Positions 10,001-17,689 of a stretch of DNA of 64,000 nt are shown here, piece after piece (within the stretch, counting starts at the first letter, position 1; every line of letters begins with the position of its first letter). The position numbers were made by a program, and so were the translations under genes. This DNA is from Patiria pectinifera (lineage: Eukaryota > Echinodermata > Asteroidea > Valvatida > Asterinidae). Location: positions 13,330,001-13,394,000 of the forward strand of contig CM057141.1 of NCBI GenBank assembly GCA_029964075.1, in the 5' to 3' direction. The notes under the pieces are model-generated. The model was not told the DNA's origin. It did not search any database and saw only the letters and a list, made by a program, of their open reading frames with translations.

Positions 10001-12250
10001 CAATGTTCCTAAAGGAGTAAGTGAAAAGTAATTCCATTCGCTATATAAGCAATGAGGTTTAGAACCTTTGCTTTTAAAGGTATAGTCCATCATTTGTAAT
10101 TTGTGCATTTTGTTCGTTTGAAGCAACAAAAGTGCTCAAAATCTAAAGAAGGGTGCTGAACAACTAACCTGATGAAGTTTCAGCTCAGCTTCAGCCGTAT
10201 ATTTCGAGAAAAACAACATTCTAGGATCTCGATTTCAAATCAAAAGTTGCTGAATCATGTTTTGAATTGGGCTTGAATTCAGCGTCCGAAGACACATTCT
10301 TACTGAGCCGATTGCAGTTACGCGATGTGGCGCACCGATCCGACGAATTATAGCAACCACGTGGGATGTGCGTCGTGTCAACGCTTGCGCGCTTCGCCGA
10401 ATGAAAAAAAAAACTACTAACGAAAATTTCCAACGGTGCTTCTTAAGACGCACCGGTGGAAAGGCCTTCTTTTGTTGATTTCTTCAAAATGACAGCTTGC
10501 CAGAAAGAATAATTTCGCAGGGAGTTTAATCCCCTTACTATCTTTCAACCAAGTATGTTTTTCAACAGTAATTACACCAGTCACTTTTTGGATAGCTGCA
10601 AATGATGGACTCTGGCTTTAACAGCCACTTGAGGTGTCTTTTGTTATTTTAATTAATTATCAATGAATGCACAAGAGTTTCAATCTTTCCTGTGGAAATA
10701 CAGACACTTCAAAATGGCTGAAACAAAAAAAGGATCTGTCAAGCACATCACCTGTATAGTCACTCTGGTAGTTAACAAGCTGCTAGATTACCACAGTTGA
10801 AAAGTAGATAAATCTTTGGTCATTAATCAGATAAAAACCATTCCACAGGTTAATTTACTCCGATTCAAGCTGCTCCCAAACTTTTGAAATAATTTCAAAA
10901 TCTTTTTTATCTCACGAATTTACAATAGACCTACATCAATTTGTGTTTCCAAACCATGTGTCGAGACCCAGACATTTTCGAGGAGCCCCATGAATACAGA
11001 CCAGAGCGCTGGTTAGATGTTCGTAAGGCGCCAGACATGGCGTTTTCACATCTTCCGTTTGGATTCGGACCGCGGAGCTGCGTGGGGAGGAGGCTGGTCG
11101 ACCAAGAAATGTACATTATACTCGCCAACGTAAGTTAGAAACAAGTAGACCGATCCATTTTAAAATGTTACCAACACTAAGGTCGCGTCTGAATTACTTT
11201 GCTATACGGCCGACAAAAGCGCACTGCACTTGCCTATCTATGGAGGCGGATGAGGTCGCTGCCAATTGACTAGACTAGAGTGTTATTCCCAGCCGTAGCC
11301 AAGTAATACGGGCGCGGCCCGTTATGTAGGAGAAATTTGAAATACGGTGCGCCACCAAGAGTTTGCTGAGCCCAGGCCTTATTCGCAGCGCATTATGGGA
11401 AAATCTCATTATCTGCGCAATTTTCAGTTGTATCTTCTTTGTGCGGGAATAACGCTTAGATTTTGTTTACGAAGTTTCAATTGCAGTTTTGTGTTACAAC
11501 TACTCAAAAATGAAGATCGAATGGTAAACTGCACGACAACTATGAAAATCGTGTATTTTTCTCATAAACTGGACACGTGGCCGTTTTAGAAAAATGCAAT
11601 TTCGGTATCCAACACATGACATAAGAATGCAAATTGTCACCCGAAGAGTTGAAAGGTGTCATATTTGTGAAACGTTGAAGGGTGCACTGTATTGTAAATC
11701 GCTTTTTCGGTATAAACATTATAAAGAAATCTGAACTGTGCCAAGAACCTTACTTTTAAACAAAACAACATCGGTCATTAAGGAGTTGCAAGGTTGATCT
11801 GGCAATTGAAGTTCACAAACTAAAATAAAAATAACTTGACAGTCGACGGAGCCTAATTAAACATCTTATGCATCCCTCACTAGTAGGCCTACTCAATCTC
11901 GAAAACTGTTCGTTTTCATTAAGTTTATTCAACACAAGTCTCTTTTGTTAAAATTAAAATTAAAATAAAGAAAAGCCTAACAAACAAAGCATAAAGAACC
12001 AGTGTGTCAAATTTAAATAATTAGAATTCGATGAAACACCCACATGAATCTAGTTAAACTTGATATACTAAATTGGAGAAGTACTGATTTATGACATGTT
12101 AGTGACATGAGACGCTCTTTATTTGTTTTTAATCAGTTGGTGTCAAAGTTTCGTATCGAGAACCTGTGCGACAGTGAACCTGACCTGAAATGGATCGGTA
12201 TCAACCTGACTGCATCTGAGCCCCTGAGATTCGCCTTCCATGAACGTTGA
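803..12250 (+). CDS. mitochondrial-clan cytochrome P450, complete nine-exon gene
   Basis: Coding exons are 803-1056, 2431-2619, 4352-4575, 5139-5386, 7220-7351, 8181-8344, 9938-10016, 10929-11129 and 12137-12250. Every junction is AG/GT, all phases agree, and the sum is 1605 nt (534 residues plus TGA). The ATG at 803 has A at -3 and opens a basic, hydroxylated N-terminus typical of a mitochondrial presequence. In order one sees the proline-rich hinge (IPGPKLWPIVG), an I-helix core ending D348-T349-T350, the K-helix ExxR (E401-R404), the PERW motif (455-458) and the heme loop FGFGPRSCVGRR with ligand C481. By family, such enzymes use adrenodoxin-type electron supply in mitochondria to hydroxylate sterol-like or other lipophilic substrates. 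The substrate here is unknown. The usual A/G-G before the I-helix xDT is V-S here. Subfamily is unresolved; class and exon structure are secure. Confidence 0.93.
1533..1605. repeat. short hairpin in P450 intron 1
   Basis: GTCAATGTTGT at 1541-1551 is the exact reverse complement of ACAACATTGAC at 1589-1599, and C-rich and G-rich flanks can extend the stem. It may be the core of a small MITE; the family is unknown. Confidence 0.4.
1750..2165. repeat. inverted-repeat (MITE-like) element in P450 intron 1
   Basis: GTTTCTCGTCC at 1784-1794 pairs with GGACGAGAAAC at 2105-2115. Beyond it, A-rich stretches and GGCCTAAGG-like / CGCCTAACA-like ends continue the imperfect pairing towards CACGGTT and AACCGTG. 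The element ends and any target duplication could not be fixed. Confidence 0.45.
2431..2619 (+). CDS. P450 exon 2
   Basis: The acceptor after AATCAG and the donor GTAAGA keep phase 2 on both sides. It encodes FEEYGKESKL, then VNVYSPATAKQVF and the YPERP segment, which matches the helix B region of mitochondrial P450s. Confidence 0.9.
3025..3110. repeat. (AAT)n-linked dispersed repeat
   Basis: An AAT microsatellite is followed by AACATTTATACCGG and a GCGCTTAATAC-type tail. The same arrangement (AAT repeats, then AACATTTATACCGCGCC) occurs at 23178-23220, so this is a dispersed repeat tail rather than chance. Confidence 0.5.
3619..3660 (+). repeat. single mariner-like terminal repeat
   Basis: TATACAGGGTGGTGCG resembles the ends of Tc1/mariner-type MITEs, and similar ends lie at 27793 and 36366. 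No matching opposite end was found nearby, so this is a solitary or decayed end. Confidence 0.3.
4113..4287 (-). repeat. truncated copy of the tRNA-derived SINE
   Basis: It matches the SINE at 32751-33050 along most of its body (AGAAGACAATGAGA, GGAAAACCCA, CAATCCACATATTG, GTACCGTTACGCCAACCTGA). The segment that holds the B box in the other copy is absent, and so is the TAA-rich tail. It lies in P450 intron 2. Confidence 0.75.
4352..4575 (+). CDS. P450 exon 3 (helix C region)
   Basis: Acceptor TTCGCAG, donor GTGAGT, entering in phase 2 and leaving in phase 1. It encodes NGERWKKGRSLWNRKVL, the helix-C W-R segment that contacts heme propionates in P450s, and VEDFIPRLNDVVEDFV. Confidence 0.92.
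4700..5030. repeat. diverged GAGGAATTTGCAGGATTGAGG repeats in P450 intron 3
   Basis: Three related stretches occur at about 4728, 4928 and 4990, with the shared core GCAGGATTGA or GGAGGATTGA. A related AGGATTGAAGCC is at about 1640. The family is unknown. Confidence 0.4.
5139..5386 (+). CDS. P450 exon 4
   Basis: Acceptor CATGTAG, donor GTGAGA, phase 1 to 0. It encodes MGTIALSRRLGGI and a long helical stretch (FRYFPSKTYQAM) as in helices E-G of the family. Confidence 0.88.
5498..6330 (-). mobile_element. LINE fragment (APE endonuclease plus RT, internally deleted)
   Basis: Read on the minus strand, an endonuclease start (LASWNVRTMR, then ALQETRLPP) at about 6249-6080 is followed almost at once by RT palm sequence REMLFADDAALTSH (about 5995) and the thumb-like KVYQACVLSTLLYDSESW. 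The end reads like the ERRVNAFHMRCLRRIL motif of such LINEs. Roughly the middle of the ORF is missing. Stretch 6331-6830, which has no coding match, may be its 5' untranslated part. It lies in P450 intron 4, antisense to the gene. The clade (RTE or CR1-like) is not resolved. Confidence 0.82.
7220..7351 (+). CDS. P450 exon 5 (start of I-helix)
   Basis: Acceptor CCCGTAAAG, donor GTAAGT, 44 codons in phase 0. It ends in LLQVSMDT, the first half of the I-helix oxygen-binding motif. Confidence 0.88.
7381..7716. mobile_element. MITE with TTAA ends (piggyBac-like)
   Basis: The left end TTAACCTTAAAAAGGCCCGG and the right end CCGGCCCTTTTAGGGTTAA are inverted repeats, each bounded by TTAA. TTAA duplication with CCC-type ends is the known signature of piggyBac-superfamily elements. 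There is no ORF. It lies in P450 intron 5. Confidence 0.7.
8181..8344 (+). CDS. P450 exon 6 (I-helix to K-helix)
   Basis: Acceptor TTCCAACAG, donor GTTTGT, phase 0 to 2. It starts TSNSTNLLLY, continuing the I-helix, and ends KESS; the arginine of ExxR is completed across the next intron. Confidence 0.92.
8565..8645. repeat. small hairpin in P450 intron 6
   Basis: TAACTGGCCCAATAGTGG near 8570 pairs imperfectly with CGGTACTGGGCCAATTACC near 8625. It could be a very short MITE or a solo fold. Confidence 0.35.
8803..9098. repeat. minisatellite in P450 intron 6
   Basis: An array of diverged units built from CGCTGCAATGACACAAT and GAGGGCGCTGCA, repeated about eight or more times. Open frames through it are repeat artefacts, not genes. 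Confidence 0.75.
9355..9635. mobile_element. 281-bp terminal-inverted-repeat element with 8-bp target duplication
   Basis: The ends are CATGGGCGTCGCGAGG and its near reverse complement CCTGGCGACGCCCATG. Both are flanked by CCTCCCTC (9347-9354 and 9636-9643), an 8-bp target duplication as made by hAT-type transposases. The inside is nearly all homopolymer (G, C, A and T runs). A related copy lies at 23715-23970. Confidence 0.7.
9938..10016 (+). CDS. P450 exon 7
   Basis: The acceptor GTGGTAG restores the K-helix arginine; donor GTAAGT follows AAA GGA in phase 0. It encodes MFMTIPGTSRIL and GYNVPKG, the region after the K-helix. Confidence 0.9.
10074..10621. mobile_element. MITE with TTAA ends in P450 intron 7
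   Basis: TTAAAGGTATAGTCCATCAT at the left pairs with ATGATGGACTCTGGCTTTAA at the right. There is no ORF of note. An internal stretch (GAAGTTTCAGCTC) recurs in the repeat at 13290-13440. Confidence 0.7.
10929..11129 (+). CDS. P450 exon 8 (PERW and heme-binding loop)
   Basis: Acceptor TACAATAG, donor GTAAGT, 67 codons in phase 0. It contains RPERWLD and FGFGPRSCVGRR with the heme-ligand cysteine, the most diagnostic P450 signature in the gene. Confidence 0.96.
11340..11380 (+). repeat. fragment shared with the nested hAT-like element
   Basis: TGCGCCACCAAGAGTTTGC near 11348 is also found inside the element at 46591-47309 (near 46671, and inverted near 46967). This points to a decayed relative in P450 intron 8. 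Confidence 0.45.
12137..12250 (+). CDS. P450 exon 9, terminal
   Basis: Acceptor TTAATCAG; 38 codons ending GAA CGT TGA. It encodes the short C-terminal beta region (INLTASEPLRFAFHER), the expected ending for this family. Confidence 0.9.
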   Translation: MVSKFRIENLCDSEPDLKWIGINLTASEPLRFAFHER

Positions 12251-12414
12251 GGGCGCCGTTATACAAACTCAATCCCATGCCCAAGAGCATCGGCAACTGC
12301 GACTGAATGTTAGACTTTGATGAAAGTTTACTCTCGTCATGATCGATATCACGATCAATATCGTCAATTTAGTCATCGAGGTCAACTTCTGTAAATATAA
12401 ACTACTATAAATAT

Positions 12415-12420
12415 AATAAA
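12415..12420 (+). promoter_or_regulatory. likely polyadenylation signal of the P450 gene
   Basis: AATAAA lies 165 nt after the stop codon, the first canonical hexamer downstream. Confidence 0.55.
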
Positions 12421-12447
12421 AGCTGTTTTGACTGGATGTTCGAATAT

Positions 12448-12868
12448 ACAATGAAGTTCGATATATATTTTATATATTTTTAACTAAATGGATCACACTT
12501 TTCATTCATAACCGAGAGCATTATTAAACGCGTGCCTTTTCAGTATCAGCAATCTGTCGATGGAATTAACTTCCTTATGGTATCGGCGAAATGCAACGAC
12601 TTTTTGTCTTAAATCGGCACTTAAAACTTTTTTTCGTCAGGCGCACAATTGTACTGTACAATGAAGTTCGATATATATTTTATATATTTTTAACTAAATA
12701 GATCACACTTTTCATTCATAACCGTGAGCATTATTAAACGCGTGCCTTTTCAGTATCAGCAATCTGTCGATGGAATAAACTTCCTTATGGTATCGGTGAA
12801 ATGCAACGACTTTTTGTCTTAAATCGGCACTTAAAACTTTTTTTCGTCAGGCGCACAATTGTACTGTA
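12448..12868. repeat. 210-bp tandem duplication
   Basis: The stretch starting ACAATGAAGTTCGATATA at 12448 is repeated from 12658 with only a few substitutions. Both copies end CAATTGTACTGTA. It lies just downstream of the P450 polyadenylation signal. Confidence 0.92.
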
Positions 12869-13289
12869 GAACTCTCTGTGCATTTTACCTAATGGCACTT
12901 ACTTTTTCGTTTTCAAGTGAGCACGTATGAAATATAAACTTACTGTTAAGGAGCTTGCTGTGATTGTTAAAGAATTTGTTGTACGTATACATTTTAGTCG
13001 TTAAGCTGATTTTGTACTTTTATTAGACAGTTTTAACAAGTTGTATTTTGAAACTGTAAAGCGCTACATAAGAATACAATTCTAAGTATTATGGGCTTTA
13101 AACTTTGTACACAATGACTTGCTAACTTTTCCGGTCAGGATGTGAATCCGTATAGCTTGCTATATCGACATGCTTCGTCGAACCACAGTGGATCCCTCTC
13201 TCAATAATTCTCATTTAATTGTTTAGGCAGATCGAAATGTCGAGTTTGCAGCTACGTGTATGTGTCTTATCTTTTCTCACACTAAAAAA

Positions 13290-13610
13290 AAGAAAACCCA
13301 ATGGTTGAAGCAACGCATTGTGCTCAATTATAACTAGGGTGCATAACAACTTATCTGTTGAAGTTTCAGCTCGGTTGATACTATACATTTTGAGTGGGGG
13401 GCCGGGGGAGAGACAATCTAAGTACAATTTGTTTTATCTCGTGATTTGACTCTGCTGCTAGCGCTAGCGCTTCCGATTCAAAAGTTGTAGGTGTATTCTG
13501 ATCGCACTCTCTCGTTTACAATTCCCGAATCAGCACCCGGGATACGAATCTCATTCAGCCGAATAATGTACTTGATAGTGGATGGGCTATCCTCGCAGTA
13601 TTTGTAATTT
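13290..13610. repeat. diverged relative of the MITE at 10074-10621
   Basis: AGGGTGCATAACAACTTATC and GAAGTTTCAGCTCGG match the corresponding internal part of the 10074-10621 element (AGGGTGCTGAACAACTAACC, GAAGTTTCAGCTCAG). The ends are not clear. Confidence 0.5.
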
Positions 13611-13619
13611 AACGTATTT

Positions 13620-16418
13620 TGCAATTTAAAGATGAAATGTGCCCGGGCAAAGTTTTTAAAACGATGTTCAGTGATTTTGTTCTTCTGAACGAGTATTTTG
13701 TTGCAATACCTTTAAGACAGCCGTACCAGTCTATGTCACGGATAAGCTTTCTGAATGAACAACTGTATGTGTCTGAACAGTCCTATCATAATATATATAT
13801 ATTGGTATTTTTTTGGTATTGTGACGGAAAGTGTAGTTTTTATGCACAACTCATGTTATTGTATTCTAATATTATGAATGAACTGTAGTATAGTACAGTA
13901 TGTCCGTGACTGGGCGTGGCTTATCAATGTGTGCGTGTATGCACGCACGCGATTGGTTAGCAGAGCCCCATAGGTTATAATTTAGCGCATCATAATGGTT
14001 TAGCGCATGTGCTATGTATGCGCGTAGGTAGATTGCTACGTACGCACGCGCGAAGTTTCTGGCAAGTGGCAGCGCGCTGTGCTGTATGAACATTGATCTC
14101 CATATACATAGTATAGTACTATTTTGGTTTGTGATTCATCTCCTTTCACACAATATCACAAGAGGTGAACGACGTCATTCCCTGATCAATCTAGGGACGG
14201 GAAGAAGCTTTTACTGATTACTTTGTAAAATTAAGGGTTTTTTTTACCTTTTAGATTCTCATTGGTTTATGTTCGGGTTTTTAATAAATATATCAATCAT
14301 TTGAATGAATCTCCATACAATTTCTCGTGTGAGTGTTCAGTTAAAAGAAAATATGATGTCGTTTCAGCATAATTATTATTAATACAATTATTCATTTCAT
14401 TGATGGAGTAATTCAGTGTGCTCTAATGACCAATGTGTCAAAAATGAAATGGCAATTTACTTGCAATCATTTTTTGGGAGGAGGAGGGATTTAAAAAAAA
14501 ATAAGGGAAAAGAAAATGGGGGGTTCTTGAATTACGAAAATGCATAATAAGAAAGTGTATATCAAGAAAGTGTGGAAAAGTTGATTGGAGGGATTGAGGT
14601 TAACTCTTCATCGTTCAGTTTTTTTTGTTTAAAGATTTGTTTTGGAGGAGCGCTTGAACTCCCGCCTGTAAGAAAAATTTCACTCGATAATCTATTTTCC
14701 AAAGTAAACAAAGTGAAAGCACAATGCGCGTTTACCCGTCTGACAGTAAACGCGCCGCCATTGTTCAGCCGCGCATTCGTGCACAAACACTGCGCGATGT
14801 CCTATCCAGTCTGTGTATATGGAGATCAATGTGTACGAACGTGACAGTCAGTAGCCGTGTTACGCACACAGCCCTGTTTGACCTCAGTTTCTCGTCCCGA
14901 GGTCAAGCACGCATGGCCCAAAAGCGTACGCGAGATTTTACGAGATTTGTTCGAGACTACAGAAAAAACACAAAAAGTGCCTCGATACATGCACTGTTTG
15001 GCCAAGATGGCTAAATAAATGAAAAGTTGAAATCGTGTGCTTTATTTTGATAACAAAAATAGCTGCTTTTGACAAATACAAAGTGTTGTTATGGCCTACA
15101 AACAAAATCATATTTTTTATCAACAAAATCGAGGGCCGATAGTTTTTAGGTTTTTTCGATTCTTAAAAAAGGCCGAAACAAATGGCAAGGCTTAGTAGAT
15201 AGAGGAAAGTATACGCTTCATTTTCATGTGAAACACGTGCAGGAGACTTCTAATGTTTGGTCCAAATCGCCGGTTGAAAAATGAAGACATTTGCGAGATT
15301 TCATGATTTGCAATCACATGTACGCGTGTAAACTAATGTAAGTACGCCGACGTACAAAATGTACGTTGGCCTGAAAACATTGTGAATAGCACGTGCGAAC
15401 GCGCAATGAATCACTTATGAATATTAGGCAGGCCTCAAATCGTTAAAATAACATCAGATTCAGATTGCTTGACCCCGAAAATACCTGAAAAGTGGTATTA
15501 TTTATGATTCTAGCTCATTTAGTTCAATTGACCTCTGACCCGATTGGCGGCCATATTGGATTTTGCCAATATGGCGGCCCCGTGGGGCGCCCGTCTTGGC
15601 GCCCGTCAAAAATCGAAATAGTATGGTATGAATGACATCTGTGCCAAATTTCGTGCTTTTGGAAGAAACTGAACCAAAATATCCCTAAGACCCCCAACTA
15701 ATACTCGAGTTCGACCAATCAGTAGGCGTATGGGTCACAAGGTCACACCGTGTTTGGTTTCCTCGCTCTATGTTTTTAATGGCGCCGATCTTTTCGCGTT
15801 GTGAAAAATGGAAGTTGTTGGAAACATTAGGCGTGCATCGAATTCTTAAAATATTAACGACATCACGTTCACGAGATTTTTTTGTAGATGAAGGTTCACT
15901 CTTCGTTTGATTACCTCAACATTTGGGAGACTTTCGTCGTTCTCGAAAAAAACCCGGAAATTTCATGACCTAATTTTTAGTCGATTTGTCCGTGAAATAA
16001 TATCGTCAAAATGCATCGAAATCCTTTTTTGATAAAAAAAATACCTTGATAGATGTATGAAGTAGACCTTTAACTACCTAAAACAACTTTGTTTGTTTGG
16101 ATCGGTTATGGTTTGCCATGAAAATTGCGAATTTTCTGAAGCCATTTTTACGGCCATTGTTCGCTGGCCTCGCGTTGCTGTAAGTTGTGTGGACGAGAAA
16201 ATCGAGGAGCTACGCGTGACACGGCAACTGAATGGTGAGTTGAGTGTGCTCTCGCTGTAGTGTGTATTGCTTTATGGTGATTTGCGCTATATGCTACGTG
16301 CGGGCGAACTGTTGGACAGTTTGGCGTTCACTTGGTGTTCACTTAATTGAGCTGGGCCCATGGTTTCGTAGTGATACGTGCGCGCGAACCATATCTCCAC
16401 AGTACGTGGCATTGAGCT
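13620..16418. other. unassigned DNA between the P450 gene and the LTR relic
   Basis: No gene recognised. ATTGATCTCCATATACAT at 14092-14109 is inverted at 14813-14830, with GC-rich alternating purine-pyrimidine DNA on both inner sides, which may mark a 0.7-kb terminal-inverted-repeat element. Short open frames here have no recognisable domains. Confidence 0.4.
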
Positions 16419-17049
16419 ATGCATTGCGATATGGAGAGTTGTCAGGAGGCATTTGACGAGCTGAAGGGCAGGCGTCAGGCCGCCCCAGTTCTGTCATACC
16501 CAGTGCCTGAGGGTGACTTTATCTTGGACACTGATGCCAGCGGTGAAGGTATCGGGGCGGTGTTGTCGCAGGTCCAGGGTGGTGACGAAAAAGTACTCAA
16601 GAATCAAGTCAAGAATCCCGAGGGTCAGCTGGATTGTCAGGTGGATGGAGGTCCTTGTCTGAGTTGCACGGTGGGAAACTAAGTGGTCACTTGGGGGTCA
16701 GCAAAACTCTGGCCAAAGTCAAAGCCAGTTACTTCTGGCCAGGCATGTCTGCGGACGGCGGTCATTTCTCCGAGGCTGCAATATCTGTGCCAGGAGAAAG
16801 TCGGCTGCCAAGAAAAGGGTTGCGCCCCTGCAGCACTATCGAGTTGGGGTTCCGATGGAGCTAGTAGCAGTTGACTTGCTCGGGCCATTGCCCGTCACGG
16901 ACAATGGTAATCGTTGGGTGATGGTGGTTGGCGACCACTGCACAAAGTGGATGGAAGCATTTCAGCTTCCTGACGCTACTGCAGTTACAGTAGCGCACAC
17001 ATTGGTGACTGAGTTTGTCTGTCGATTTGGGGTGCCCCCAAGAACTTAA
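16419..17049 (+). mobile_element. Ty3/gypsy LTR-element relic (RNase H and integrase fragments)
   Basis: Two pol fragments of the Ty3/gypsy type are visible. One is RNase H-like (DFILDTDASGEGIGAVLSQ, about 16512-16570); the other is from integrase (HLGVSKTLAKVKASYFWPG, then VDLLGPLPVTDNGNRWVMVV). No LTRs are evident. It is an old, heavily broken fossil, related to but clearly more diverged than the element at 49467-58189. Confidence 0.85.
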
Positions 17050-17140
17050 GTTACCGACCATTCAGTTGCCAGTTGTCCTTGTGTTTGTGTAATTGCCTAA
17101 TTAACAGAAGGTCTAAGAATCAATTCATACAGAGCTAGAT

Positions 17141-17238
17141 TTCCACCCAAAACGAGCCTGCATCCTTTAGCCTTATGATTGCTTTGTGTAGTCCCTGGTC
17201 CGAGGAATAACTTGGTTCGGGAACAGTACCGCCACAGT
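17141..17238 (+). repeat. dispersed repeat directly upstream of the orphan P450 exon
   Basis: ATTTCCACCCAAAACGAGCC, then GAGGAATAAC, TTGGTTCGGG and CCGCCACAGTATG match a stretch at 34780-34875 in dipeptidase intron 1 in the same order and spacing. Because it ends at the presumed start codon, it may supply part of the 5' untranslated region or promoter. Confidence 0.6.
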
Positions 17239-17534
17239 ATGTTGGTAGAAATACGTAGTCATTGTAGCTCCATTGCACCTCACAAAAAAATTACATCAGC
17301 GTCGGGTTTTGCCGAAGTCTTTTTCAGAATTGGTGTTTGTGGGCCGACCATCCAGTGGTCTCGCCCGATGTCGGTTATGCTGGTGGAGACAGCGTCGAAA
17401 AACGAGGACCCGAAAAGGAGCAGGCCATTCGAGGAGATTCCTGGTCCCAAACTGTGGCCCATCGTTGGATGTTTACCCAACTATCTGGGCAATAATTTGG
17501 ATCAAACAAACTTCCTCAAGATGCGGCAACTGAG
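17239..17534 (+). pseudogene. orphan first exon of a second mitochondrial-clan P450
   Basis: From ATG 17239 the frame runs 98 codons and ends in phase 2 at an AG/GTGAAT donor, as exon 1 of the complete P450 does. It shares GPTxQWSRP, RPFEEIPGPKLWPIVG and CLPNYL with that exon but has a longer, different leader. None of exons 2-9 can be found in the following 5 kb, which is taken up by a decayed LINE and then the dipeptidase gene. It is most simply a remnant of a tandem duplication. Splicing to distant exons, or use as a trans or alternative first exon, cannot be excluded. The conserved frame suggests that its loss is recent or that it is still constrained. Confidence 0.8.
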
Positions 17535-17689
17535 GTGAATAGAGGATTTGCATGATGGTCGTACAGTACAAACATGCCTTGCGAAGTTATGTACTACATG
17601 TATTTGAGAAACCTGTTGAGAATTGCTTTAGCCTCTCACTTTCTGTTCTCCTCTTGGACGACCCTTCTGCATTAACTAGCTGTTTCCAG

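Noticed and set aside
14724-15014. 96-codon arginine-rich frame
   Set aside because: No domain, no clear splice or start context, and it lies beside an inverted-repeat pair; not supported as a gene.
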